Positions 20,966-32,820 of a DNA stretch of 64,000 nt are shown piece after piece. Below the pieces are notes generated by a model. The model worked only from the letters and a program-made list of their open reading frames with translations. It did no database searches and was not told the origin of the DNA. Position numbers and translations under genes: made by a program. Source of the stretch: Trichodelitschia bisporula (lineage: Eukaryota; Ascomycota; Dothideomycetes; Phaeotrichales; Phaeotrichaceae); NCBI GenBank assembly GCA_010356995.1, contig ML996700.1:690999-754998 (forward strand), written 5' to 3'. The stretch's first letter is position 1. Each line of letters begins with the position of its first letter.

Positions 20966-22658
20966 TCAAACCGGGAAGCCCAAAAAGCCGATCTTCAACT
21001 CTGGGCGATTGCCATCCTCGGCCTCGGTTTTCCAAGTCTGCTTCCATTCCATCTCCTTGCGATGCGTTACTTCGAGAGCCTGGCGGCACGAGGAAGGTAA
21101 CTCGGCGAGAATTTCATCGTCGACGTGCGGAAGGCCATTGTGACCCAGTGCAAGGAGATCTCCGTCAGGGCCGGGAATGCCGAACCCGATGCCGGACGGC
21201 GAGCGGAACTTGGTGTCGACGATCAGGTAGTTGCGCTTGACGACATCCGACACTGCTGAGAAAACGGTGTTAGCCGGTCGAGCCTTAGGTGTCGAGTCGT
21301 TGAGGGAAACGTGGCCGACACCGTTCGTCAAATGAGTGATACCGTTCGTGAGGTGGGACTTCGCGTCACCAGCTTCCCGTTCATGAATAACCGGCTCCCA
21401 CTTGGCGTGCGTTGGCTGCATGATCTTCGGGTAGTGCATGGTATTGGTGTGCGGGTCGTAGACGCCATTCAGGTTTGCTCGCCGATTGGCCGCAAGTACG
21501 GCGTTGAAATGGCTAAACTTGTCAGTAATGGTGAGCAGGGTATTGGACAGTGCATACCTAGCAGCTCGCGCATGTTCAATCTGCCAATTAGCTGATGTTA
21601 TGGCGACCTTGCGCTTTCCCAGCACCACCTTGCCTGTTGTCAAAGGCACGGCGGGCGTTCCGGTGTGGTACACGGCACTCGCGCCGTGCCACGCAACATA
21701 GCGATTCTTGTTGTAGGGCTCGCCTTCGGCGGGAAGCTCATCGTTGGGATCGGCAAGCTCTCCCTCAACGTCCCCACGCTCGCGTGCAGCAGCAACATTG
21801 TAGTCGTCGATGATCTTCTTGCCCCCGACGACGATGCGCGAACCAAACTCGCGAAAGACAGAACGGGCGGTGACAATGCCAATAGACCGGCCCTTGTAAG
21901 AGTGAGGGATGATCTCGCGCTCAATCAGGTCTCGCTTCTCTTCGTCCTCAATAATGACCTTATGCAAGTACATGTGCTTCGTGAAGAAGAGGTAGCTGTC
22001 GCGGAAGCCGCAGCACCGAGCGGGCTCGGTGGACAGCATGTAGAGACGCTTTCCCCGGTTCTTAACGGTAAAGACACGCACGCGATACTCGCGGCCGCCT
22101 TTGAGATTCCCTAGCTTGTCCACTTTCTCTTCGCCCTCGGGATCGTCGGGAAGTGCAACCTCATCGTTGACGACCTCCATCATGGTTCCATCCTTGTCCA
22201 CCTTGACGCGTGTCGAAGGTGTGTAGCTGCCGCGAGGACGGCCTCGGAAACCACTGCCGGCAGGTCTACCACGACGCCGCTTGACGGGTGTGCCGCCCTC
22301 AGATTGCTCGTTGTCGGGGCGCGGTGAGTCCCAGTCCGGAGGCCGGTTCTTGGGCGGACGACCAAGGCGGCGCTTGCGCGGAATCGGAATGACGGGCGGC
22401 GACGAATGTTCTGAAGGGATATTCTGCTCGGCGTCATCGGAATCGTCGCCAACATCCTCGGGTGCATCTTCAGTATGCTGTGGGCTTGCAGTGCGCGATG
22501 CATCGACGTCTTGCATCTCCTCATCGGAGACATTCACGACGGGCGTAGAGATCCCTGGGAGTGGTTAGCAAGGTGCCGGAGCGGGCAAGGTAAACAGGCG
22601 TACTGCCGGAGGAGGCGCGCCCTCCTCGACCCCGGCCTCTAGGTCTCCCTCGAGGCAT
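20966..22658 (-). CDS. RSC7: RSC7/Swp82-type chromatin-remodelling subunit
   Basis: Exon 1 (22658-22604) encodes MPRGRPRGRGRGGRASSG, an AT-hook-like basic start. A 49-bp phase-1 intron (22555-22603) leads to the main exon. A second intron of 45 bp (21513-21557) is a multiple of three and stays open when unspliced. Removing it restores the expected HARAASHFNAVLAANRR. About 526 residues result. The N-terminal third is acidic with Lys/Arg-rich patches and several RGRP repeats. The conserved RSC7 core includes REYRVRVFTVKNRGKRLYML, ARCCGFRDSYLFF, EREIIPHSYKGRSIGIVTAR and NGVYDPHTN. RSC7 (Npl6) is a subunit of RSC and its paralogue Swp82 of SWI/SNF, so the protein should be nuclear and associated with nucleosome remodelling. 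Which of the two complexes cannot be decided here. Confidence 0.87.
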
Positions 22659-22819
22659 GCTGATGCTTGATGCAGGAGGTTGCGCTTTGCGGACGACTTT
22701 GGAGAGTCTGGTGAGGGTAGTTAACGTGTCATATGGAGATGGACAAAGTTCGGGTTGGGTGTCAAGGATACCGCGACGCGCTGTGCTTCTCAGATCTTGG
22801 CACTTGTCTTGGCATAATG

Positions 22820-23293
22820 GTCCGTCCCAGAGATGCCGATGATCAATCAATCGATATTTTGACTCGTATCGTATCGATTGTTCTAAACGGGTCGATTGAT
22901 CGACTGATCGCGATTAAACGTCAGAGCGATATTATATTTCCTCTTTTGGTAATTTTTACCAAATTGGGACTAGTAACCCCCTAACCCGGACGCAAAGTTT
23001 ACGTAATACCGGTCACGTGTTTAGCTAGAAGATGTTTGGATGAAAGGAATGAGTGGCCTCATCTAATAAGCTGTAATACTTGGCATAACCGACCAATAAA
23101 ATGTGCTCATTTAGATTACGTAAGGTACCCCTCCCATGCCTCTTTAGGAAATCTTGTTACCCCTTTTGGCTATCGATAATTTTGATTATTCGATCGATAA
23201 TTTTACCCGGATCGGATCAATAAAATCAGATCAGTAGATCAATCCAACGATAATCCTTAAAATCGACCGATTATCGGCATCTCTGGTCCGTCC
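22820..23293. mobile_element. hAT-type MITE (458 bp) with 8-bp target site duplication
   Basis: The element runs 22,828-23,285 and is flanked by the direct repeat GTCCGTCC at 22,820-22,827 and 23,286-23,293, a perfect 8-bp target duplication. The left end reads CAGAGATGCCGATGATC and the right end, reverse-complemented, CAGAGATGCCGATAATC. The first 13 bases are identical and similarity continues with G/A differences for about 10 more. An 8-bp duplication and termini starting CAGRG are diagnostic of the hAT superfamily. The interior is AT-rich, full of short ATCGAT-like palindromes, and has no transposase ORF, so it is non-autonomous. It sits about 160 bp upstream of RSC7. The intact ends and duplication suggest a fairly recent insertion. 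Confidence 0.88.
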
Positions 23294-23602
23294 TACCCTG
23301 GCACGCCCAGATATGGCACGTCCCACCTCATGCAAGGCTGATCTCTTCGTCCGAACCACGTCCAGTCTGGCAACCTGGATCGGACAATACCGATGGCTAA
23401 CAAAAACATTTCAGAGCACGACATCACTGCGCATAGGCCATAGAGGAGCAATCCATAAGTCAGTCAAGCAGCAAATTGTATTGAGATGTCAAGACTAGAT
23501 AGTATTTACATGATGCACAAATCAGTGCAGATTCAATGCAGTCATACTGCCGTCCACGGAGCTTGTCACAATCCTCCCTGCACCCTTCAATATCCTTTGA
23601 AC

Positions 23603-24451
23603 CTAAGACCATCCGAACATGTGAGCGACCTTGCTAGGCGAGCCATCCGGATTGTGATCGTTGCCGTCGTGCCAGAAGTATGCGTAGCGTTCGATCCAAG
23701 GCTGTGCATCCATCCAGGGAAGGACTTCACCAAGGAACGCGAGGACCTGATCTTCCGTACCGTCCGCTGCAAACTCGGTGATCCAGACGGGACGCTGGGA
23801 ACCGGCATTATAGACATCCGTGATATGGTTTTTGAAGGCAGTCGTATCAGCCCCACCGTACCAGTGACAGGGAATGAAGTCAATTTGACAGCCCGAACAC
23901 GCCTCAAGGAATTGCTGAAGCCAAGTGATGCCACCAGGCGGGCCCGAGTTTGTGATCGCAGGAGCACCAAGCTTGGCGTATCCGGAGTAAGCATCGATGT
24001 ACTCGAGATAAGCGTGGGCGGCGGGAAGCGGGTCGATACCAGAGCTCACTGAAAGGCCGTGGAGATCCGGTTCGTTGAATGCCAGGAAGGAATCAGCGCC
24101 GTTGGTGAGGGCCTTGTTAGCAAGTCCATACCAGGCGTCGAGCATCCCAGAATCCGTGCCCCACAACATCGGAACAAATTTGAGGGCCGGATTCGCGCCG
24201 TCTTTTGGCTGAGCGGCCCAGTTGTATGCCCAGGTAACTTTTGATCCAGTTCCAGCGAAGAGGTTGGTCATGGCGGCGTTGATATAGGCGACGCCCCGCT
24301 TGCCGGCGCCTCCGTCGAGATTGGCGTTGATATGCTGAGCGGCGTCGTTTGCCATGCCACGCTTGTGGATATGGTCGACGTGGACAGGCTTCGCGGCCTC
24401 AAGCTGGATGATGGTAGCAGCCACGAAGGCCAGAACGAAGAAGAAACGCAT
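23603..24451 (-). CDS. Secreted glycoside hydrolase family 128 (Asl1-like) glucanase
   Basis: Single exon, 282 residues. An N-terminal signal peptide (MRFFFVLAFVAATIIQLEAA) precedes a short linker with a possible KR processing site. The catalytic (beta/alpha)8 domain follows from about residue 48: KRGVAYINAA, VTWAYNWAA, FVPMLWG, FLAFNEPDL (acid/base Glu), DFIPCHWYGG and PVWITEFAADG (nucleophile Glu). The family contains endo-beta-1,3-glucanases and the fission-yeast cell-wall protein Asl1, so a role in fungal wall beta-glucan is likely. The last 20 residues (HDGNDHNPDGSPSK onward) differ from the usual C-terminus, which often reads AYF followed by a short hydrophobic tail. The true end could involve an unrecognised intron. 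Confidence 0.85.
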   Translation of the reverse strand: MRFFFVLAFVAATIIQLEAAKPVHVDHIHKRGMANDAAQHINANLDGGAGKRGVAYINAAMTNLFAGTGSKVTWAYNWAAQPKDGANPALKFVPMLWGTDSGMLDAWYGLANKALTNGADSFLAFNEPDLHGLSVSSGIDPLPAAHAYLEYIDAYSGYAKLGAPAITNSGPPGGITWLQQFLEACSGCQIDFIPCHWYGGADTTAFKNHITDVYNAGSQRPVWITEFAADGTEDQVLAFLGEVLPWMDAQPWIERYAYFWHDGNDHNPDGSPSKVAHMFGWS

Positions 24452-27400
24452 ATTGGCTTGTTCCTTCGGTAGGAATTGTTCATGGAAGGGAGATTCGAAT
24501 GTCGTCAGATCTTGTGAGGAGTGCAGCTGGATTCAAACAATGAGCGGCTGTGGGGATATGCAGCTGGATTCAAATGAATGAGGACTGCGGGAAAAGGTTG
24601 AAGAGAAAGAGAAGCAATTGGAGCGCCTTATATACTCATTACCGCCGAATTCGCTTCTTGGCGAAGGCTGCTATTTTGCCAGTGTGCTGTCGCCTAGGAC
24701 ATTATTCCGGCAAGAACGCAGCATATGGAGGTCCGAACCGTCAGACTTGGAAGTAGCGATACAGGTGAGGTTTGCGGACCTTTCCAAATCGACGCTTCCT
24801 CACTTCACGGCTTGGCACTGGTTCACAGACATGATGACTCGAGAGTGCTAGATTTTGCATTAGCCATTTGAAGAGGAACGATGAACTTGATGACTTATTG
24901 GCCCATTTATCCTCGATATTCTCTTTATTCATGTTCTGACATGCCTCTTTGAGATCCAACGGCGAAGTCTTAGCCATCCCGACGCTCTATATGGCTCACT
25001 GAAAAGGGACTCATGCCGCGGGCATACGAAAAAGCTTGCTTTCCCAACATGGTGAGCGCCTGCCGGCAATAGAGGAGCGCCATTTGGAAAGGGTGGACGT
25101 TACTGAGTTATTGACTACGAAGACAAGATGAAGAGGCGCAGCTGGAGGCTCAGAGCATTCTTCGGAGATCCTAAGCCACCTCCGACATGATACATTGCTG
25201 CAGATCTTTCTTCGTCTGAGCCCTCTTGAGAATCTGAGCCGGTGAGATAGAAGCTGGTAGATTGATGTCGTGGTACAGACCTGCAAAGGGTACAGTTGTG
25301 TCTAGTACTGTCCCCAGATTGAGATGGCATATCCGACCATTGCACTTGTCAAGAAGTTTACCGATTCAACTACTACCAGGTATCATCCTAAGGTAGGACT
25401 CGCAACTAGAATAGTATTGTCAGTACATCGACTACATGTTGCTCGACAAAAACTCGCTTGGCATTTACATGGGAGATATAAAAAAGAAGTCGATTCATAG
25501 ACCGGAAGGATATGATTGCAATGCATGTACCTTCGTAAAGCTTGCCCATTTTCCGGCTCCGCGAATCATGCTTTAGGGCGACGCACTGCCCTGGCCGTTT
25601 GCCATCAGCTGGCCGGAGTTTCTCAAGGACGGCATGCCGCGAGCTGAATAGGCCAGTCCGGCCACTGGGCGGAGCGGGAGCGGGATGGCGACATAGGGAC
25701 GGGATGATTTCCCATAATCGGATTTGCCGTCCGAGAATCGCACAACATGCTCGCGTGCAGAGGCTGCTGGCGGCGCACTGCCAATCGCAGCCCTTCAGGA
25801 ACAGATCTCAAATGGAGTGCGCGGCCTAAAGGCGGGGCCTGCTGGGGTGACCGCTGGGTGTCGTGGCTCGCCGAAGATGATGGATGATGGCGGGGCGAGG
25901 ACAAGGATGACCGGGGGCTCAATGGCCTACGTAGTACAATGGGCGATCATTCCGTTCAAAGAACAGGGAGTATAGAGGAGGGGTACTAGGCATGCTTTTG
26001 GCTTCGAGGTGAGGCTTTTGAAAGTCGCATTCACACAGTACTGTAGACGTGCCGTCCCTTGCGGGCATGCCAGTGATCAGACGTCATGCGGGCCAGGCCT
26101 TTCATCCGCACAGGGCCACATCAATGTGGCGCGCCAGCGAGACGGCCCTGCATCCCAGTGATGCAACACAACCAACAGTTGCGCGCGGGTGGCCAACGCG
26201 CTTGTGCGCGAAGCGCAGCGGGTGGGTGGGGGAAAGATCAGAGTTTGAGCTGCGTGAAAGGCCATCCCACACTACACACGCTCTACGGTACGGCGGAAAA
26301 GGCGCATTTTGCGCAAGGGAACCAAGCATGAGGTCGATGTCCACACGTCCTGCATCGGCATTGGCGGGCGAGACGTGGCCGCTTAGCGTCGCCCCGCGCT
26401 CGGCGGAGGGAGACGTCGTGGGTGGGCGTTCGTGGACGCAACAACGGGCAGCGGGGAGGGCCGCTGCGAGGGCCGCTGCGAAGAACCACGTTTCGCTGCA
26501 GAGAGCAGCATGTCGCTGGCGGTTGGAGTCGCTTCCACGATAGCCCAACTGGCGTGGCCCGGTTGGGGACTTGTTTTTGAAGTTTGGGCGAATGAGCGGT
26601 GGTGGGGAGTGGGCGGTGTAGCCGCTGGCACCCAGGCACCGGCGCTGGCGATGAATCAAGGCGTCTCCAGCGGCGGCGCACTCCAGAGCTGGGGCGGGAG
26701 GTGAGGTGAGGTGTGGTTGAAAAGGCTTCGTCTGGAGAAGGAGACCAGGTGGGATATCGCTAGCCCGCTGGCACTGTCGAGCTTCTAATGATAAGGAGAG
26801 CTGGACCTCGTGGGTGCTGGCGCGTGGGGAGAACCACTAAAGTTGTCCATGACCTCGATGTCATATACACCTCTCTCAAGTATTTAGGGGAAGCGGCTAT
26901 TCCGCGACTGGATATCCACTTATCTGTACATAGCTATGTACCGTCCCTAGCACTCCTTCACTTTCGACTGTCCGGCTTCAACGTCACTTTTTCCGGCAGT
27001 TCCAAGACCACACCCTCACTATACTACGGTATACAATTCGGATCAGGACTCGTCTCAACTGGGTGTGCAGTATCTTCACCTGACAGCAGCCAATGTCCAT
27101 CGGTAGCTGTTCCAGCGCCTTCTACTTGACAATCCCACAGCCGGAAACTCGCAATCGTCATTGAGCAGCTAGCAGGATTTCCCGGGCAGTGACGAAAGAA
27201 GGGCCCAGCATCAGTTCCGGTTCAATTCAGTGGCGGAGACTGGACGCAGCACCAGGCCAGCTTGCCAGGCTCGCTGACAACGAAAGGCGGCAAAAGAAGG
27301 TGGAATCGCAAAGAATCGAGAGTACGTACTGTATCAGTTTGCTTGGTTGCAGCTTGTCATTTGCGAGCTCGTGAATCACTCAACCGTTGGGAGGACAAGC

Positions 27401-27868
27401 AAAGTCGTTGATCCTTCTGATTCTCTTCTCGTTCGTACAGTATTTCGTACTCTGCCAGTCTATCGTCCACCTTCCAGCACCCTTCCACCGACTCGGGAAA
27501 CCTGACTTCACTCCGCGCTCTCTCCTCAGTCTCCATATCCTCCCGCGCAGGTGGTTCACACTACTACTCCACATCCGTCCATACTAGCCGGCCTCGCCCC
27601 TCCGCCTCTCAACCACGACCCCCGCAATCCTCCCCTGCATCGGCGGAGGCTTACTGCGTCTCGGACAGCCCGGCGGGGTCTGGGCTGAAGGTCCAGCTTT
27701 TCCCGGATACGTATCGTTCGAGGCAAGGCTCTAACCGCAACTGGGCGTGGGAGAGGAATTATCTGTTCTCAAGCTTGCAACGCAAGACGCCAAGAAAGTT
27801 GAATGGTTGAGGATTGAGGGGTCGAAGGCACAGGCGAACAAGCTCTTGTTCTCGGGCCCTGGGCAGGT
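24452..27868. other. 3.4-kb region without a recognisable gene
   Basis: Both strands were read. The ORFs (longest about 185 codons, minus strand, 26,102-26,659) have no family features and look random. The part 26,000-26,700 is GC-rich. Bases 27,100-27,868 are likely promoter and leader of the Ser-rich ORF that follows. Confidence 0.5.
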
Positions 27869-29182
27869 ATGACGCGACAAGACGGGAGCGTGGCCGAAAC
27901 GGCGGCAGCGGACGGTGAGAGGCAGCAGCAGGACAGCGCAAGCATGAGCAACGGCAACGACAACGGCGGCACTACTGCGAGGAGCGAGAATAACAGAAGC
28001 AGAAGCGGCAGCACTATCGCCATCTTCCCAAGCTCCGCCTCTGCCTCATCCTCTACGGTTACAGCCGATGCCAAAATAGCCAGCGAATGTCTCGGTTCTA
28101 CCTCAACCTCCTCCTCTTCCACCCTCTTCCCCTCCATTCCTGATTCCCAAACCCTTTCACTTCTTCCTCTTACTGCTACTGCTCCTGCTGCCTCGCCAGC
28201 TTCTGTCGACACGACTACTTCTTCCTCTGCAGCCGTTGCTGCAGCTACTTTGCCCCATTTTATGGTACTTCTGCCTCTCCAAGACCCGCCCCAACCCCAA
28301 GTTCAGCCATCGCATTCCAACACCTCCACTTCTGTCGTCCCGTCCTCCAATCGTTCTCCAGCTTCCCGCACCTCTTCCGACAGCTCCCCCTCTTTTCTCT
28401 GCACCTCTTCCACCGCCCACAACATCATCAGCTCCCCTCCTCAACTTCTTTCTTCCCTCCCTCTTCCGCCATTACAGCTTATCGCCACTCCCGCTGCGCC
28501 GCCCATCGATGCCCGAGCACTCGTGCATTCCCCTCCTCACCACTTCGAGTCTGGCCTGGACGAGGTCACGCAGTCGGTCCGTCGTATGACCCTGGAGTGT
28601 GCGGGCGCTTCCGCCGTCGCCGCCGCAGCAGCAGCAGCAGCAGGAACTGCATCTTCCAGACCGCCGCTCAGCAGACACATCCACTTCAAGAGCACGTCTG
28701 CGGTGCCTACCGTTTGCACAACATCGGCTGCATCCTCAGGCGCGACTACACCCGCTCGCAAACTCACAGCTGGTGCCAGTGCGGCCAGTCGCCGACCCAG
28801 CATGGCTGGAGCCGACCTCCACTCCGCCGCCGATCTGCTCCGGCAAGCTATTATTCACAAGTACGTTCCGCTTCCGTCCTCGTGGGGTGACCCCTCCATT
28901 TCCCTTCAAGCTTTTGGTGCCAGACGCCGCAAGCGCTTGATTTCCCCTCCTGTGTTTTGCACTGTTCACAGTACCACGTTCATCCCTACCCCTCATCTAC
29001 GGTATTCCCTCTTCTCCCCTCGTCGCCTCCCCGCCCCTCATTGCCTGGTTAAGGATACCTACTACCGGGTGGGCTTTTGCTGCTTCGGGTTTGTTCCGCC
29101 ATGTGTGGACCTTGCTCACTACCTCCTTACCTACCCCGCTCCATGCTGGCCGAGTCTCCCTCCCCACCTTCATCCTCTCTAG
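27869..29182 (+). CDS. Hypothetical Ser/Thr/Ala-rich protein, probably first exon only
   Basis: An ORF of 437 codons starts with MTRQDGSVAETAAADG. It is strongly low-complexity (Ser, Thr, Ala, Pro), with a poly-Ala run encoded by GCA/GCC repeats near 28,610-28,640. The most protein-like part is the end of the unspliced exon: VTQSVRRMTLECAG, RPPLSRHIHFKS, and SRRPSMAGADLHSAADLLRQ followed by AIIHK. A consensus donor GTACGT directly follows at 28,861, and the translation after it looks non-coding, so the first exon is probably 27,869-28,860. I could not locate the next exon with confidence. It might be an independent regulatory protein or, less likely, part of the 5' structure of the downstream kinase gene. 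Function unknown. Confidence 0.45.
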   Translation: MTRQDGSVAETAAADGERQQQDSASMSNGNDNGGTTARSENNRSRSGSTIAIFPSSASASSSTVTADAKIASECLGSTSTSSSSTLFPSIPDSQTLSLLPLTATAPAASPASVDTTTSSSAAVAAATLPHFMVLLPLQDPPQPQVQPSHSNTSTSVVPSSNRSPASRTSSDSSPSFLCTSSTAHNIISSPPQLLSSLPLPPLQLIATPAAPPIDARALVHSPPHHFESGLDEVTQSVRRMTLECAGASAVAAAAAAAAGTASSRPPLSRHIHFKSTSAVPTVCTTSAASSGATTPARKLTAGASAASRRPSMAGADLHSAADLLRQAIIHKYVPLPSSWGDPSISLQAFGARRRKRLISPPVFCTVHSTTFIPTPHLRYSLFSPRRLPAPHCLVKDTYYRVGFCCFGFVPPCVDLAHYLLTYPAPCWPSLPPHLHPL

Positions 29183-30094
29183 CCCCTCCACCAAGACTTT
29201 GACCGAAGCGGCGAGGGTACAAACTCTCGTACATTGGGGAGGTCGCAAGGTCTTTTTCTTTCTTTGCTCTGCAGGGCTAGAAATGTCCTGCTGCTTTCTT
29301 GGCCTCCCCAGTCTTGAGTTGGGGCTGAAATGGACGGATGACGGCAAGCATGGCACCTTGTTGTTAATATATTCCCATCCATGACACTTGCGTGGGCCTT
29401 TTTTCTTGCCTGAAGCGTGGGGAATCTGTCTTGTTCTTCGTTCTTCCCCACGGTCAAGGTCAAGGTCAAGGTCACAGTCACGAGTCTATACTTCCCCCAC
29501 CCCCCCCTCCCCTCTTCCCCTCTATGTCTTCATCCACTTCACGCGCGCACGCAGTGCACACTTAATACAATCACCCCCCGCCTCCTCTCACCCCTCCCCC
29601 TCCACTCCAACTCTCCACTCAAAACCCCCAACACCCCAACCACCCAACCCCACCCCTTCCACTCTCCCAATCATCACATGCTGGTTGCTCATCCGCTTGA
29701 TCGAACCCAATCCATCGGGCCGAACGTGCGACGATGAGAAAAAGTCGACGAAGCTGCCTGAGCCTCGCATCGCATCGCACCTTTCCGCGTCGCACAGCTT
29801 TTTTCCTGATTTAGCACGCACAACCCAAGCCCTACTACTAAGCCTCATGCTCACCTTACACACTGTCATCTCTGTGTTCTCCCTTCCTATCTCCTGCGCA
29901 TTTCCACAACAATCCTACATCTTTTAGCGTCCCTCTATTTCCCTTACCCCTCCCCTCCCTTCGTCCCGAATTTTCGCCGCACGTCCTCAGTCCACACCTT
30001 TACACTCCTCGAACGCGTTTTGCGCATTTGCCGCTCCTCCGCCACCCGCACACAATACACACAAACACCTCAGCGCGCTAACGCATATTTCGCC
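29183..30094. other. Pyrimidine-rich leader region of the SCH9 gene
   Basis: A long C/T-rich stretch (especially 29,490-29,660 and 29,930-30,010), typical of promoters and long 5' UTRs of fungal signalling genes. Near 29,453-29,476 there are four tandem copies of a GGTCAA/GGTCAC hexamer. No gene was recognised. Confidence 0.5.
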
Positions 30095-32820
30095 ATGGGC
30101 ATCTTCGCTAACACCCGCGGCACGTATAGTACGCGCCCCCACGAAGAGGAACCTGATCAGATCGGCTCCAACAGCTCCACGCCACCCGGCGTATCGACGC
30201 CGCGACCCGACTTAACGGACAAGCGCTCGCCGGGAATACTTAGCTACTTTGGCCAGGTTCGTGCATCCTTCCTAGGTTTAGGCGGCATCCGCCCGAAGCC
30301 TCCGAATAGCTTCAGTTACGGCGCTAGCACTAGCAAGCACACAAGCGCTACGGCTACTGCTACACAACTTCCTGGTGGCCGTGGGCAGGGCGAGGGGGCA
30401 GCTGTGGGGCGGCGCAACTCCAAAACCGGCTGCAGATTGCTGCCAACCGCGCCTGCCTCGCCCACCTCGTCTTCAGCGCATGAAAAGCCTCAAGCACAAG
30501 ACCCCCCCCCCTTCTCTCACGATCCTCCCCCCATTCCCCAATACCTGTCCTTCCTTTACCCGACTCCCCCGACTTCATCCTTCTCTTCGATCCGCAAAGC
30601 AAGCAAGGAGGAGTCGCGAGGAAGTATCCCGGGTCGCAACCCGCCCTCCATACCTCGCACGCGCTCCATGCCGGAGAAGAAGGCAGCACAGGCGCTTTCT
30701 GGGCAGGTGGCGCGCAGGCACACTCTTGCACTTTCTACCTCTTTGGCGCATGTGGCAACGTCGCCTTGCACTGCTACCGCGCACATCTCGAATCCCGTTG
30801 CATCAGCGTTACCCACAAGCTCGTCCCGCATTTTTCCCAGACAACCTTCTGCATCACTTCCCCATGAGCGCAGCAGGCTGACAACTGGCGTATCTACGCC
30901 GCCACGGGATCAGAGCACTCCTCCATTGACGCCTAGAACACGATCGCGCGAAGGAAAGCCGGCGACGCCGCTGAGCCGATCGACCGTACCCCCTACCACC
31001 GTCGGTCCCGTCATCGGGAAGCTTACGGTCGAGATCGACCGCGGCCGAGGTCTGCGTCCTAGCTGTGACCCCTACGTCGTGTGCAAGTTCCAATCGTCCG
31101 AATATATCTCCGAAGGTCCCAAAGATGGGACTAAACGACGAGAGGAGGGAATGCAAATCAGGCGGATGGATACCGAGAGGGGCAAGCCGCAGGCGATACC
31201 GATGCGCAGCAGGCAGAGCAGTAACACGGGCAGGGACGTGTCGGCAATGCATGATGAGTACATCACGAACCCGCAGTGGGAGCACAAGGCTGTGTTGTAA
31301 GTCATTTCACGTCCCTCGTCGCCATACTCTGTCAAAGCTCTTATTAACGCTGGATAAGCGATGTCGTCGGAGAGCACGCGGAAGTCGATGTGTCGGTGTA
31401 CGACCGATCTAACCAGGAAGCCTTCGTCGGCCATGTCCGCTTCTGTCCCACCCTTGCGGAGTATGACAAGCCGATGGACGTGTGGCTGAAGTTGGAACCC
31501 CGCGAGGGCGAAGCGCACGACGACATCACAGGCGAGATCCACCTGCGCGTGAATTTCAAGAAATCGGACAAGCGGACATATGGTCCCGAGGATTTTGAGA
31601 TCCTCAAGCTCATCGGCAAGGGCACCTTTGGCCAGGTGTTTCAGGTGCGCAAAAAGGACACGCGGCGCATCTATGCGATGAAGGTTTTGTCGAAGAAGGT
31701 CATCGTGCAGAAGAAGGAGGTGGCACATACGCTCGGCGAGCGCAACATCCTCGTGCGGACAGCAATGACGGACTCACCGTTCATTGTGGGCCTCAAGTTC
31801 TCATTCCAGACACCTACGGATCTCTACCTGGTCACAGACTACATGTCGGGCGGCGAGCTGTTCTGGCATCTGCAGAAGGAAGGCCGGTTCCAGGAGGGGC
31901 GCGCAAAATTTTACATCGCTGAACTCATCCTTGCGCTGCAGCATCTCCACGAGCACGACATTGTGTACCGTGATCTCAAACCGGAGAACATCCTTTTGGA
32001 CGCCAACGGCCACATTGCACTCTGCGACTTCGGCCTCTCCAAGGCGAACTTGACGGACACGGATACCACCAACACGTTCTGCGGGACGACAGAATACCTT
32101 GCACCCGAGGTTCTTCTTGACGAGCTAGGGTATACCAAAATGGTGGACTTTTGGTCCCTCGGCGTTCTGGTGTTTGAGATGTGCTGCGGCTGGAGCCCAT
32201 TCTACGCCGAAGACACCCAGCAGATGTATAAGAACATCGCATTCGGCAAGGTGCGCTTTCCGCGTGACGCACTCAGTACCGAGGGCCGCAACTTTGTTAA
32301 AGGGCTCCTGAACCGGAACCCGAAGCATCGGTTGGGCTCGCAAGGCGATGCCGAGGAGTTGAAGGCGCACCCGTTTTTCGCCGACATTGACTGGGATGCG
32401 CTTGCCAAGAAAAATGTGGTGCCGCCTTTCAAGCCGAAGCTCAAGTCGGAGCTTGACGTGTCCAACTTCGACCCAGAGTTCACCAATGCCATGAACAACA
32501 TGGGCAGTTCGCTGAATGCGCGCGCCGCCGCGCTGGCGTCGGGCGTGAACCCCGCTTCGACTCCGCTCTCGCCGACGGTCCAGGCCAACTTTAAGGGTTT
32601 TACGTTTGTGGATGAAAGCACCATGGAACGCAACTTCCGGGATCGGTCGCAAGATGACTTGGACCGGATGGACGAGGATGAGCACGAAGACCATAACGAT
32701 GATGACGAGTGGGAGAAGGTGGATGATGCGCACGACAGCAGGGGATATCGCATGAGTGGAGTCGTGCAAGGGCACGACAACGACGACAGCATTTTCAACA
32801 ATGGTGGATTCGAGGAGTAA
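30095..32820 (+). CDS. SCH9: AGC-family serine/threonine kinase SCH9 (SckA), C2 plus kinase domain
   Basis: Exons 30095-31296 and 31359-32820 are joined by a 62-bp phase-2 intron, giving 887 residues. The start ATG at 30,095 has a good context (GCCATGG) and opens MGIFANTRGTYS. The N-terminal 300 residues are low-complexity and may hide an in-frame intron. A C2-like region starts at IGKLTVEIDRGRGLRPSCDP. The kinase domain shows GKGTFGQVF, the catalytic Lys in YAMKVL, YRDLKPEN, DFG in CDFGLSK, the activation loop TFCGTTEYLAPE, and an AGC tail with a TPLSP turn motif and hydrophobic motif FKGFTF. The tail is acidic. In yeasts and moulds this kinase is the main TORC1 effector (S6K-like), controlling growth, ribosome synthesis and stress responses. 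A Rictor-type TORC2 gene lies 18 kb downstream. Confidence 0.93.
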
